Part shown: one piece after another, positions 26,402 to 35,724 of the stretch | How positions within the stretch are numbered: position 1 is the stretch's first letter | How the letters are laid out: every line of letters starts with the position of its first letter | Assembly (NCBI RefSeq): GCF_019343195.1 | Contig: NZ_RPHB01000006.1 | Location: forward strand, 1-64,000 | Length of the DNA: 64,000 nucleotides | Direction: 5' to 3' | DNA from: Arthrospiribacter ruber | GTDB lineage: Bacteria; Bacteroidota; Bacteroidia; Cytophagales; Cyclobacteriaceae | Notes under the pieces: generated by a model | Told to the model about the DNA's origin: nothing | Database searches by the model: none | Seen by the model: the letters and a program-made list of their open reading frames with translations, nothing else | Program-made: the position numbers and the translations under genes

Positions 26402-26438
26402 ATAGACCTGTCAGGTTTTTGAACCCTGACAGGTCTAT
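26402..26438. terminator. Shared 14-bp hairpin between VOC and rhamnosidase genes
   Basis: ATAGACCTGTCAGG (26402-26415) is the exact inverted copy of 26425-26438, with a 9-base loop. On the plus strand it is followed by TTTTG. It serves as terminator for both convergent genes and contains the rhamnosidase stop codon (26435-26437). The CCTGTCAGG core with a T-rich loop is a form often repeated between genes in Bacteroidota. Confidence 0.85.
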
Positions 26439-29400
26439 TTTGTTACTTCGAATCGATACCTCCCTGATCCAAGTAGAATCTTTACAATACCTTCTTCCTG
26501 ATCCAGTACTTTAATACCCAATGCTTCTTTAAGCAGCTTCCCACTTAAAATTACTTGAGCAATGTCCGAAGCTTGCAGCTTTAGTATTGCCTCGGTATTG
26601 GTAGGTACGGAAAATTCATAAATGATAGAATCCTCCTCGATCTTCCAGCTGCTTTCAATTCTTCCGTACATGGAATCGTAATGACCCTTTGCCCAATTCA
26701 TGACTTCATCTGGGTCAGGTTTGGGCTGCAATACAAATTTTTGAAATCCCGGAGAGCTTAGATCTCGCTGTATTCCCAAGGAATAATTTATCATCCAAGC
26801 TCCAATAGCACCAAACGAATAATGATTGAAAGAATTCATGCTATTATTGCCGCCAAAGCCATCTTCTACTGTAAAAGAATTCAGCCTTTCCCAGATGGTA
26901 GTAGCACCATTGACTACAGAATATAGCCAAGAGGGATAAGAGGTCTGTTGCAATAAACGATAAACTGTTTCATGTTTGCCAGCCTCTGAAAGTGCTGTCG
27001 CGATAGAAGCCGTTCCGATAAAACCTGTCATCAAAGAATACTCGGGCCTACTCTGGCCCAGGTCATCTACATTTTTACGCTGTATGGTTTCCAAAAAATT
27101 TGACAATGTCCTCTCTTTATATTTTTCCTCCACTGCCCTCATATCAAGAGCAATTGCATAGGAACCTTGTGTGTCCACCAATTGCCCTTTAGCCGATTGA
27201 TGAACTGCGGCTGATTCTCCTGGAGGAAGTATTACTCCAGTTTGCATTCCGGATTTAATGGTCTTGCCGTCACTATTCAAATACGTCTTGTTAAAAAAGG
27301 CTCTTCTTTCAGCCCATTTTAAGTGGTATATTCCCCTCTCTGACTCATTGCCTAAAATCTCTGAAACCTTCTCCATGATTTCCAAACAGTAAATCTGATA
27401 TGCAGTCCAAAGCAAAGTATTGTCATTTTTATTGTTTTCGGGACTAAGCCAGTCTCCTAATGGGCCTTCATTTAAAATCCCTTCGCCAGAGGTTTTATTC
27501 TCCAAAAAATCCACATACCGCTGCATAGCACTGTAATGATCTGAAAGCACTTTTTCATCTCCATATTGGAGATAAGTTTCCCAAGGAACGATAATCCCAG
27601 CAGCTCCCCATAATGTCCCTCCAAAACCACCACCCACTGGAGCCACATCTGGAAAGCGACCATCAGGTTTTTGAATATCCCTCATAGCCAACAGATGCCT
27701 TTTAAGAAAAAGGTTGACATCAGCCATATAAGTAGCTGTTCGGGCAAAAACATTGATATCACCCGACCAGCCCATACGTTCATTTCTTGCGGGAGTATCA
27801 GTAGGAATAGAAAGGAAGTTCCCTCGCATAGACCAAGTAATATTTTCCCAAAGTTTATTCACCAGTGGATTTGAAGTTTCATAATGTGCTGTCAGCTCAT
27901 CAATGGAACTGACCACCAACCCTTGTACATCTTCTATTGGAATAGCATTATCAATTCCGGAAATTTCCAAATACCTATACCCATGAAAAGTGAAGCGGGG
28001 TTGGATGACTTCATTTCCTCCTTTAGCAATAAAAATGTCCTGAGCCAAAGCAGCACGGATATTTTCCAACATAATCATTCCTTCCAATCCCTCATGTTCA
28101 GGCAAATTAGGATACTTTACCTCAGCAAAACGCATAGTAACCTTTTGACCCGGTCTTGCATCCTTCAATTGGATTTTTGGAAAACCAACCAAATTCTGCC
28201 CCATATCATACACAAAAACCCCAGGTCTTACCTCCTCCACACTTTTTGCCTGAAGTGTTTTTACAATTTTAGGGCTAGGATCCTGATGATAGATGAATTT
28301 CATTTGATCATAGCCGCGGATAAGCTCAGCACTTTGGGGATTTCCATTGGGATCCATAAAAGCTGTTCCTTCTAAGGGCACTTCCTGAGAAAATTTCCAG
28401 TCACTATCATCAAACCCTTTTTCAGTCCAACCATTTAATTCCTTTCCAGCATCATATACCTCTCCCTGAAAAAAACTTCCATACCTAATCGGGCCATCGT
28501 GATAAATTTTCCAAGTCTCAGGATCTGAAATCACAATCTGATCAGAACCATCTTCATAACTAATAACCAATTTCGCCAAGAGCGATTGCCTGTCTCCAAA
28601 ATAATTCCAATTCTCACCACTGTAAGTAATATTGCCAGACCACCAGCCTTCACTCAACCATGCCGCAATTACATTTTCAGAATCCTGTTCCAGATCAATG
28701 GAGTAAACCTGATAGGGATGATGTTTGTCATATTGGGTCAGGCCAGGATTGAAATAATCATTCCCTACACGGTATCCGTTTGCATATACTTCATAAATTC
28801 CCCTTGCTGTGATATACAATCTAGCATTTTCAATTTTCTTATTTTCAGTTCTAAAGACCGTTCTTAACATTGGACTTGCATTTCTACTGGGATCTGCCAG
28901 TATCAATGTACCGTTTTGACCTCCACTCAGCTGATATTTATTTCCGCTGATGCTTAAGCCTGGACCATAAAAAATACTTTTAGAATCATTTAATTTTTCA
29001 AAAAAAAGCAAATTGGAAGGCTGTCTGAAATTGCGAATCTGTACTTCGAAGAAATTCGCATTCTGTCCAGCCTTTAACCAAAAACCGATATCACCAAGCA
29101 TAGGGAAGCTGATAAAATTATTCCCTGCTCCAATCGGATTAAGATTAAGTCCCTGTTGTTGGAAACGAGGTGCATTTGGATCAAAAGGGGAGATTCTGTT
29201 TTCAGGATTTTCTCCATTGATGTAAATGGTAAAAACTCCAAAATTGGATTCTGCAAAAATGTCATGTCGCTCATGCATATTCCCTAAATTGATAATTGAC
29301 TTAGGAATCTCTAGACTTTTGAAGATCTCATCTCTCTTGTCCGAAAGGTCATAACCCACACGATATACATGCAACTTAGCCAATCCTTCTGCTTCCTTCA

Positions 29401-30040
29401 AGCCGGAAATATCCAATTCAAAAGCAATGAAACTATCATTCTTTCCACTTTCTACTCCTTGGATATTCAAATTTGAATCCATCAACCTTGCATCATTTGC
29501 ACCAAAAACAAAAGCTGCTTGATCAGAGTTTTCCGCTATCTGAATACCATAGTGGAATTTATAGACAGAGAAATAGTGAGAATAAAATACCAGGTCATTA
29601 TCTCCCCCTCCTATCCACTTTGCTCCTGACCAAGCATCATAGGAATCATCAAAAAGCCCCGTGAAAAAATTACCCTCATGGACTGCTGCATAGCCTTCAT
29701 TATCCCATACCCGAAGACGATATGTGTAATTACTATTGGGCTTCAATAAATTGCTGCCATTCAAGTTGATACCAATAGCGGAAGAACTTGCAATCTTTCC
29801 TGAGTTCCAGACTTCGAAGCCTTTTTTATCATTTACTTGAATCGAATAAGCCTCTTGTACAACTCCATTTCTTTCTTCTCCAGCCAACAATTGCCAGGAG
29901 AAACGCGGGTTGGGAGTATTTATAGTAATGCCATCTTTTGGCACGCCGTATTCTACTCTGACATTTTGAATCTTTAGCTGTGCAAAAACTTGCCCGTAAC
30001 TCAGCATCAATGCCAAGAATAAAAGGTATATTTTTTTCAT
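26435..30040 (-). CDS. GH78 alpha-L-rhamnosidase, long form
   Basis: This 1201-residue exported enzyme would release terminal alpha-L-rhamnose from plant or algal polysaccharides or glycosides. After a signal peptide (1-20) comes an N-terminal fibronectin-like domain, then the Bac_rhamnosid N region (ARGIYEVYANGYRVGNDYFNPGLTQYDKHHPY), the (alpha/alpha)6 catalytic barrel and a C-terminal beta-sandwich. The catalytic DTPARNERMGWSGD motif keeps the acid glutamate; the more usual form is DCPQRDERLGWTGD. It is about 300 residues longer than its neighbour because of an insertion at about 145-370 that looks like an extra beta-rich, possibly carbohydrate-binding, domain. It starts 19 bases after the other rhamnosidase gene, so the two form an operon. 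Confidence 0.94.
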   Translation of the reverse strand: MKKIYLLFLALMLSYGQVFAQLKIQNVRVEYGVPKDGITINTPNPRFSWQLLAGEERNGVVQEAYSIQVNDKKGFEVWNSGKIASSSAIGINLNGSNLLKPNSNYTYRLRVWDNEGYAAVHEGNFFTGLFDDSYDAWSGAKWIGGGDNDLVFYSHYFSVYKFHYGIQIAENSDQAAFVFGANDARLMDSNLNIQGVESGKNDSFIAFELDISGLKEAEGLAKLHVYRVGYDLSDKRDEIFKSLEIPKSIINLGNMHERHDIFAESNFGVFTIYINGENPENRISPFDPNAPRFQQQGLNLNPIGAGNNFISFPMLGDIGFWLKAGQNANFFEVQIRNFRQPSNLLFFEKLNDSKSIFYGPGLSISGNKYQLSGGQNGTLILADPSRNASPMLRTVFRTENKKIENARLYITARGIYEVYANGYRVGNDYFNPGLTQYDKHHPYQVYSIDLEQDSENVIAAWLSEGWWSGNITYSGENWNYFGDRQSLLAKLVISYEDGSDQIVISDPETWKIYHDGPIRYGSFFQGEVYDAGKELNGWTEKGFDDSDWKFSQEVPLEGTAFMDPNGNPQSAELIRGYDQMKFIYHQDPSPKIVKTLQAKSVEEVRPGVFVYDMGQNLVGFPKIQLKDARPGQKVTMRFAEVKYPNLPEHEGLEGMIMLENIRAALAQDIFIAKGGNEVIQPRFTFHGYRYLEISGIDNAIPIEDVQGLVVSSIDELTAHYETSNPLVNKLWENITWSMRGNFLSIPTDTPARNERMGWSGDINVFARTATYMADVNLFLKRHLLAMRDIQKPDGRFPDVAPVGGGFGGTLWGAAGIIVPWETYLQYGDEKVLSDHYSAMQRYVDFLENKTSGEGILNEGPLGDWLSPENNKNDNTLLWTAYQIYCLEIMEKVSEILGNESERGIYHLKWAERRAFFNKTYLNSDGKTIKSGMQTGVILPPGESAAVHQSAKGQLVDTQGSYAIALDMRAVEEKYKERTLSNFLETIQRKNVDDLGQSRPEYSLMTGFIGTASIATALSEAGKHETVYRLLQQTSYPSWLYSVVNGATTIWERLNSFTVEDGFGGNNSMNSFNHYSFGAIGAWMINYSLGIQRDLSSPGFQKFVLQPKPDPDEVMNWAKGHYDSMYGRIESSWKIEEDSIIYEFSVPTNTEAILKLQASDIAQVILSGKLLKEALGIKVLDQEEGIVKILLGSGRYRFEVTK

Positions 30041-30059
30041 AGAAAGTGACAGATCTTTT

Positions 30060-32759
30060 TTACCGAGTGAAAGTATATGTCCCAGATCCTATTTCAACTT
30101 TGACATAACCATTTTCCTCACCTAGGATTTCTAGTGATTGATTGGATGAAATGGATTTGTTGTTTTCTTTGACGGCTGAGCTGCTCGATGATGGGATATA
30201 TACTGTTGCCCGTGTATTGACAGGCACTTGAACCTCTAGGCTGAATTGCCCATTGTCAAGCTTCCACTCTGAAACAATCTTTCCATAATAGGTATCAAGA
30301 GCTCCCTTTGCATGGGTAAAACCTCCCCCAAGTAATGGCTTTACTACAAATCTTTTGTACCCGGGATGTTCAGGATCAGTATCGATCCCAGCAAGATTTC
30401 TATACATCCAATCGCCGATAGCACCATAAGCATAATGGTTGTAGGAGTTCATGCTTGGCACCTGCACATCACCGTTGGGTTTGATCCCATCCCATCTTTC
30501 CCAAATGGTGGTGGCTCCCATGGTGACCGGGTACAGCCAAGAAGGATATTTTTCTCTTAGCAAAAGTTCAAAGGCTAGGTCATCATACCCAAACCTGCTT
30601 AGCACATGATTGAGGTAGGGGGTACCCAAAAATCCAGTAGTCAAGTGCACCCCATAGGATCTGATGTTCTCCACCAACCTTTTTGCTGCATCTTCCCGCA
30701 TACTTTCAGGCAACATATCAAAGTGTAAAGCCAATACATAGGCTGTCTGTGTGCTGGACACCAAGCGCCCATTAGGAGTGACATACTCTTTCAAAAAGGC
30801 ATCTTTTACATTTTTCAATAATGCTTCGTAATTCTTTTGGTCAGCTTCTTTCCCCAATACCTTTGCCGTATGGATCATGATCTGTACGGAATGGGCGAAA
30901 AAACATTGAGCAATCAGGTACTTATCCGTAACCGCAGCCCTTCCGTCATTGTCGTCGTCCGGTCTATAAAACAACCAGTCTCCAAAGTGAAAACCGGTAT
31001 TCCAAAGGTGATCTTTTGAATTACTTTCCATAAATCCCACCCAATTCACCATACTCTCATATTGTTCTTCCAGTATTCTTCTGTCGCCATATACCATATA
31101 CATGTCCCATGGAATGATTGTAGCAGCATCTGCCCAACCAGCAGAACCGGCCGCATCTTTCCCAAGCACATTCGGAATGACAAAAGGCACCGCACCATCC
31201 TCTCTCTGATCCAGTTCAAGATCTTTAAGCCACTTGGTAAAAAAGGAGTGGACATTGAAATTATAGGCCGCAGTTCTGGAAAATGCCTGAGCATCTCCCG
31301 TCCAGCCCAATCTTTCATCCCTTTGAGGGCAGTCAGTGGGTACATCCAGGAAATTACCCCTCTGCCCCCATTGGATATTGTGCTGTAATTGGTTGATCAA
31401 TTCGTGAGAACTGGCAAACTCGCCGGTCTTTTCCATATCGGAGTACAATGCCACAGCGGTAAAATCTTCAGGAATGATATCTCCTTCAAAATCATCGATC
31501 CTGATATACCTAAAGCCAAAAAATGTAAAATGTGGCTCGTAAGTCTGCTCTCCTTCTTTGAGCGTATAAATCAACTCCGCTTTTGCCGCCCTTAGATTTT
31601 CGGTGTAGAAATTCCCGTCCTTATCCAGGATTTCGGCATGCGTCATCCTGAATTTATCACCGGATTTTCCCTTCACTTTGAATTGCACCCACCCTACCAG
31701 ATTCTGCCCAAAGTCAAGCACTTTTTCTCCTTTGGGTGTTGTGATCATCTCTATCGGCTTGAAAGTCTCCTGCTTCCTTATAGGTTCATTGTAGGTAGCC
31801 ACTAAGCTTTCATATCCGTAATCTTTGATTTGTACCGCTTTCCAATTTGTCTGGTTAAAACCTTCCTTGTTCCAACCTTCCATTTCCATACGGGCATCGT
31901 AAATTTCTCCATTGTAAATATCTGCACTAAGGATCGGTCCATAATTACACCTCCAGGAATCATCTGACAGGATCTTTTCCTTTGTCCCGTCGGTATACTC
32001 CAAAACCAGCTCCATCAAGAAGGAGATTTCATCTCCATAAAAGTCTTTCTGCCCTGAAAAACCTATGTAGCCCCTATACCAGCCAGATCCTAAAACGACT
32101 CCAAGCGCATTTTTGCTTTTGACTTTTTCAGTCACGTCATAAACCTGATACTGTATCCGGTCTTGGTAGGCTGTCCAGCCCGGAGTGAGATAGTCATCTC
32201 CGATTTTCTCACCATTAAGATACGCTTGATACAAACCTCTAGCTGTGATGTAAGCTGTTGCGGACTTGATTTTTTTAGTACTGGAAAATTCTTTCCTGAA
32301 ATAGGGACTGGACCTATTTTCATCTTCCTCAAACCCCAAGCCTACCCAATCAGCCGACCAGTCTGCCGGATGAAAATAACCAGTCCTAAAGCTTCCTGTT
32401 TTGCTCCAACCAGATGACTGCCCATGATTATCCCAAGTCCTTACCTGCCAGAAATAAGTTGTATTGGACTCAAGTGGAGAGCCTTCGTATTCAACTAAGA
32501 CAGATTGATCGGACTCTACTTTGCCGGAGGCCCATACCATTTGTCTAAAATTTTCACTTTTGGAAACCCTAATTTCGTAAGCTGTCTGAAGCGTGTTTCT
32601 TTTTTCAGATTCCAGATACCAGGTAAACCGGGGCACTTTGATATCCATTCCAATTGGATTTACCTGGTTTTCTACCCTCAATTGTGTGATTTCAAGCTTG
32701 GCGTGTAACCAATGGGTAGAGATCAGCAATACCGCAATTATCAAAAATGTTTTCTTCAT
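30060..32759 (-). CDS. GH78 alpha-L-rhamnosidase
   Basis: This 899-residue enzyme has the standard GH78 layout: signal peptide (1-20), Bac_rhamnosid N domain (ARGLYQAYLNGEKIGDDYLTPGWTAY at about 173-198), concanavalin-like region, (alpha/alpha)6 barrel and C-terminal sandwich. The acid catalyst is Glu482 in DCPQRDERLGWTGD. It is the first gene of the two-rhamnosidase operon. The pair shares domain order but differs in motif details, so they probably act on different linkages. No SusC/SusD pair is attached; the one at 15-20 kb is too far away to count as the same locus. Confidence 0.96.
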   Translation of the reverse strand: MKKTFLIIAVLLISTHWLHAKLEITQLRVENQVNPIGMDIKVPRFTWYLESEKRNTLQTAYEIRVSKSENFRQMVWASGKVESDQSVLVEYEGSPLESNTTYFWQVRTWDNHGQSSGWSKTGSFRTGYFHPADWSADWVGLGFEEDENRSSPYFRKEFSSTKKIKSATAYITARGLYQAYLNGEKIGDDYLTPGWTAYQDRIQYQVYDVTEKVKSKNALGVVLGSGWYRGYIGFSGQKDFYGDEISFLMELVLEYTDGTKEKILSDDSWRCNYGPILSADIYNGEIYDARMEMEGWNKEGFNQTNWKAVQIKDYGYESLVATYNEPIRKQETFKPIEMITTPKGEKVLDFGQNLVGWVQFKVKGKSGDKFRMTHAEILDKDGNFYTENLRAAKAELIYTLKEGEQTYEPHFTFFGFRYIRIDDFEGDIIPEDFTAVALYSDMEKTGEFASSHELINQLQHNIQWGQRGNFLDVPTDCPQRDERLGWTGDAQAFSRTAAYNFNVHSFFTKWLKDLELDQREDGAVPFVIPNVLGKDAAGSAGWADAATIIPWDMYMVYGDRRILEEQYESMVNWVGFMESNSKDHLWNTGFHFGDWLFYRPDDDNDGRAAVTDKYLIAQCFFAHSVQIMIHTAKVLGKEADQKNYEALLKNVKDAFLKEYVTPNGRLVSSTQTAYVLALHFDMLPESMREDAAKRLVENIRSYGVHLTTGFLGTPYLNHVLSRFGYDDLAFELLLREKYPSWLYPVTMGATTIWERWDGIKPNGDVQVPSMNSYNHYAYGAIGDWMYRNLAGIDTDPEHPGYKRFVVKPLLGGGFTHAKGALDTYYGKIVSEWKLDNGQFSLEVQVPVNTRATVYIPSSSSSAVKENNKSISSNQSLEILGEENGYVKVEIGSGTYTFTR

Positions 32760-32890
32760 GGCATTTTGGGTTGTCTGTAGATTTTAATCCAATATAGTCA
32801 ATATGTACAATTTACAGCATCCTGAACTGTCCTGCTATTTGAATGAAAAAGCCGATTTTTATGAATTTAATGAGGTAATTGCGCTTCCAT

Positions 32891-32921
32891 TTTGGAGCGG
32901 AGGCATCATGACTTACTTTTG
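32891..32921 (+). promoter_or_regulatory. Promoter of the phosphodiesterase-haemoglobin operon
   Basis: TTTG (32891-32894), exactly 19 bases, then TACTTTTG (32914-32921): a full match to the Bacteroidota consensus. The expected start near 32928 leaves only about 15 bases before the ATG at 32943. Confidence 0.8.
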
Positions 32922-32942
32922 GAGAAACATTTATGACTCTCG

Positions 32943-34196
32943 ATGCACAGAATTCTACTGCTGTTCTTTCCGTTGATTTTTGCTGTTACCTCAATTTTGC
33001 CTGCTCAATCAAATGAGCCATATGTGATATTGATTTCTCTCGATGGCTATAGGTATGACTACTCAGAAAGGTTTCAGCCTGAAAATATCAGCAAACTGAT
33101 ATCATCAGGAACTGCAGCACAGGCACTCATTCCCTCATTTCCCACCAAGACATTCCCCAACCATTACACAATAGCGACGGGAATGAAGCCTGAAAACCAC
33201 GGATTGGTCAACAATTCCTTTTTTGAACCTGAAAAAGACCAAACCTATTCAATCCGAGACAGAAGTATTGTAGAAGATGGATATTGGTATGGTGGCACAC
33301 CTCTGTGGGTCTTGGCTGAGCAAAATGGCATTAAAGCAGCGAGCTACTACTTTGTGGGCAGTGAAGCTCCTGTCAGTGGCGTCCATCCCAGTTATTACTA
33401 CACTTATGACGCCAGTATACCAAACCTGACCAGAATCAGCAAAGTATTCGAATGGTTAATGCTGCCAGAAGATGAAAGACCAAGACTCATTTCCATGTAT
33501 TTTTCTGACATGGACGACATCGGCCATAGGTATGGACCTGATAATGACGAAGAATTGGGAAAAAGACTCTTGAAGTTGGACAGAGAGTTAGGTGCCCTTT
33601 TTGAAGGGTTAAAAAGCCTGGAATTGGATGTAAATATCTTCATCGTGTCTGACCATGGCATGACCAATGTACCAAGGGAAAACCTTTTGGACCTTGATCA
33701 GCTTACAGATGGCATCAATGCAAAAGTGGTAAACAACGGAGCACTGGCTCACCTTTATGTTGACAACCCGTTAGAAATAGAAGAAATTTATCTGAAGCTC
33801 AATACACGTGAGGGTCCATTTAAAATAAGTAAGGTGCAGGATCAGGAGTACTATAAAAATACCACTACCTACAAAAACAGGCTGGGAGATATTCTGATAT
33901 TACCTGATCTGGGCTTTTACCTGGCCACCGCACAGGATATGGTCAAATACCAAAACCGGTCTGCCATGTTCAAAACGAATATTTTTGGGGAGCATGGATA
34001 CAGCCCCCGATATAAGGAGATGCATGGTATCTTTTATGCAAATGGTCCAAAAATCAAAAAAGGAAAAGAAATTCCCGCATTCGAGAACTTTCATGTATAT
34101 CCATTGATTTGTAAAATATTAGATCTACCTATTCCAAATGATATTGATGGTGATTTAGATGTTCTGGAAAGTATTTTAGAAAATGTACAAGATTAG
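32943..34196 (+). CDS. Ectonucleotide pyrophosphatase/phosphodiesterase (NPP family)
   Basis: This 417-residue exported hydrolase of the alkaline phosphatase superfamily would cleave nucleotide pyrophosphates or phosphodiesters outside the inner membrane. It has a signal peptide (1-21). The metal ligand Asp34 is in SLDGYRYD, and the nucleophile Thr70 is in the PSFPTKTFPNHY motif. The second metal set is SDMDDIGHRYGP, VSDHGM and GEHGY. The length matches bacterial NPPs. Its last 14 bases overlap the start of the haemoglobin gene, which makes the two a coupled pair. Confidence 0.93.
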   Translation: MHRILLLFFPLIFAVTSILPAQSNEPYVILISLDGYRYDYSERFQPENISKLISSGTAAQALIPSFPTKTFPNHYTIATGMKPENHGLVNNSFFEPEKDQTYSIRDRSIVEDGYWYGGTPLWVLAEQNGIKAASYYFVGSEAPVSGVHPSYYYTYDASIPNLTRISKVFEWLMLPEDERPRLISMYFSDMDDIGHRYGPDNDEELGKRLLKLDRELGALFEGLKSLELDVNIFIVSDHGMTNVPRENLLDLDQLTDGINAKVVNNGALAHLYVDNPLEIEEIYLKLNTREGPFKISKVQDQEYYKNTTTYKNRLGDILILPDLGFYLATAQDMVKYQNRSAMFKTNIFGEHGYSPRYKEMHGIFYANGPKIKKGKEIPAFENFHVYPLICKILDLPIPNDIDGDLDVLESILENVQD

Positions 34197-34590
34197 AAAA
34201 GACATAGTACATAGGGATGATGTAAGTCTTCTCGTGAGGAGTTTTTATGCCAAAGTAAGGAGGCATGAAACTTTGGGACCTATTTTCAACGGAAAAATTG
34301 AGGACTGGGACTCTCACCTGGAGCGCCTGACTGATTTTTGGGAAATGGTCATCCTTAATTCAGGTCCAGGCGCTGGAAAATTCAATCCTGTCCCCGTACA
34401 TAAAGAAGTAGACAGGTTTACGCAAAACAGCATCACTCAGGCCCATTTCGGAAATTGGCTTGAGCTATGGTTCAGCACACTGGACACTTATTTTTATGGA
34501 ACAAACACGGATTTTGCCAAAGAACACGCAAGAAGGATGGCCCATATCCTATTTTTTAGGATAATGGAAGGTAGAGGGGCAAAAGTTTGA
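34183..34590 (+). CDS. Group III truncated haemoglobin
   Basis: This 135-residue protein is a truncated globin of group III. The proximal histidine is His88 in AHFGNWLELW. The helix B/C region FYAKVRRHETLGPIF and the DWDSHLERLTDFWEM stretch with its paired tryptophans are typical of the group. Such globins bind O2 or NO and have been linked to oxidative or nitrosative stress; the role here is unknown. The gene starts inside the phosphodiesterase gene (14-base overlap) and has no promoter of its own. Confidence 0.93.
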   Translation: MYKIRKDIVHRDDVSLLVRSFYAKVRRHETLGPIFNGKIEDWDSHLERLTDFWEMVILNSGPGAGKFNPVPVHKEVDRFTQNSITQAHFGNWLELWFSTLDTYFYGTNTDFAKEHARRMAHILFFRIMEGRGAKV

Positions 34591-34665
34591 TAAAATTATA
34601 ACATGATTATCAGGTTTCTTGCCAGTAGAACCTAAATAGTGGAATAAACCTATGATTTCAAACCA

Positions 34666-34683
34666 GTCCCGATAAACCGGGAC
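34666..34683. repeat. Hairpin between convergent genes
   Basis: GTCCCG (34666-34671) and CGGGAC (34678-34683) form a short hairpin in the gap between the haemoglobin gene and the convergent NAD(P)-binding gene. The TCCCGATAAACCGGGA form recurs between genes in related genomes, which suggests a dispersed element or a weak terminator. Confidence 0.5.
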
Positions 34684-34776
34684 AAGTTATCAATGAATAT
34701 CCATTAGTATCGGATTGATCAAGGCTCTCATTTAAACTAGTTTGTGGTCTAATTGCAGATACACATAAAAGACAAG

Positions 34777-35391
34777 TTAAACCCCTATCAACTTGAAGTG
34801 GTAATCTTGATTTTCCTTTTTCTGAAGGCTGATTTCTTTTCTTAAATGATAGACCGATTCCAAAAGCCTGGCATTTTCCAGCCCACCTGCGTCCACTCCT
34901 TTGAAACCTATGGCAGCAATTAGCCTGGCTACAGTCTTTTTTTCAGGAATGTCAGGTCCACAAAAATAAGTTTCTTTAACCAACCCCATAGGATCTGAGT
35001 TGGGATAATCCAATCCCAGGTTATTGAATGCCTTAAAAAGGCTGGCAGCTCCTGCGACATCATTTAAACGACAAGTGTTGCATTCCTGCGCTTTGGTATA
35101 CTCTGCATTGGTGCAGTCAATGAGTATTTTGCCCTTCAAATCCTGCTTTCCAAGTTCTTCGGAAACTTGTGAAAGATAAGAGTTTTCGCAGCAAATCATC
35201 AATAGATCAGTTTCTGAAATAACTGTTTGAAAATTGTTTATTTTTCCAGGCGTCATGTGGAGGATTTTCCATTCAATTCCTCTTGCCTCAAAATTTTTTC
35301 TGACTCCGTATCGGACAACATTAGCTCTTGAAGATAAAGTCTCTCCAAGATATAAGGCCAATCTAGTGCCTCCTATTATTCCTATTTCCAT
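34777..35391 (-). CDS. NAD(P)-binding oxidoreductase-like protein (F420H2:NADP oxidoreductase-like fold)
   Basis: This protein of about 204 residues opens with a Rossmann fold (MEIGIIGGTRLALYLGETL), followed by a strand-helix pattern and a FKAFNNLG-type segment. That is the layout of the coenzyme F420-dependent NADP oxidoreductase/COG2085 group. A longer frame starts at 35469, but its extra 26 residues are not family-like, so I start at ATG 35391. The genome class does not generally make F420, so the cofactor is more likely NAD(P)H. Several cysteines (ECNTC) lie mid-protein. The substrate is unknown. Confidence 0.7.
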   Translation of the reverse strand: MEIGIIGGTRLALYLGETLSSRANVVRYGVRKNFEARGIEWKILHMTPGKINNFQTVISETDLLMICCENSYLSQVSEELGKQDLKGKILIDCTNAEYTKAQECNTCRLNDVAGAASLFKAFNNLGLDYPNSDPMGLVKETYFCGPDIPEKKTVARLIAAIGFKGVDAGGLENARLLESVYHLRKEISLQKKENQDYHFKLIGV

Positions 35392-35724
35392 AAAATTGAA
35401 AATTTGGGTAATGGAAAAACTGCCAGTTTTGTAATGAAAGTTTGAAGGGGTGAGTGGCAGATTTACCAAAATTATTCTTGGAAGTTAAAGTATAATAATC
35501 AACTATGCAAAATTTTCTTCGTTAAGTTTCTGTAAACCAATTTTTTAGATCTAGTATCAAAAGTTAACATTTTAAATCCATCTATTTTCAAATTGAATAA
35601 TCCTACCTGAAAATAGGATTTATTACCAGTTTCAGAAACTTAAAAATCAGTTTTTCTACAGAAAAATTACCTCTTACAACACTGGAAAATTAAAGCTTTG
35701 AAGCAAAGTCTTTAGACACTTACC
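35392..35724. other. AT-rich intergenic region with nested hairpins
   Basis: No gene is visible in this 333-base gap. It contains a hairpin AATCCTA/TAGGATT (35599-35605/35614-35620) inside a wider inverted pair AAGTTTCTG/CAGAAACTT (35524-35532/35633-35641). The inner hairpin may end the TspO-like gene transcript. Confidence 0.5.

Noticed and set aside
15370-32759. One large polysaccharide utilisation locus joining the SusC/SusD genes and the rhamnosidases
   Set aside because: About 6.4 kb of lpxB, pterin, queE, PorE-like and other genes separates them, and no regulator or second carbohydrate gene links them.
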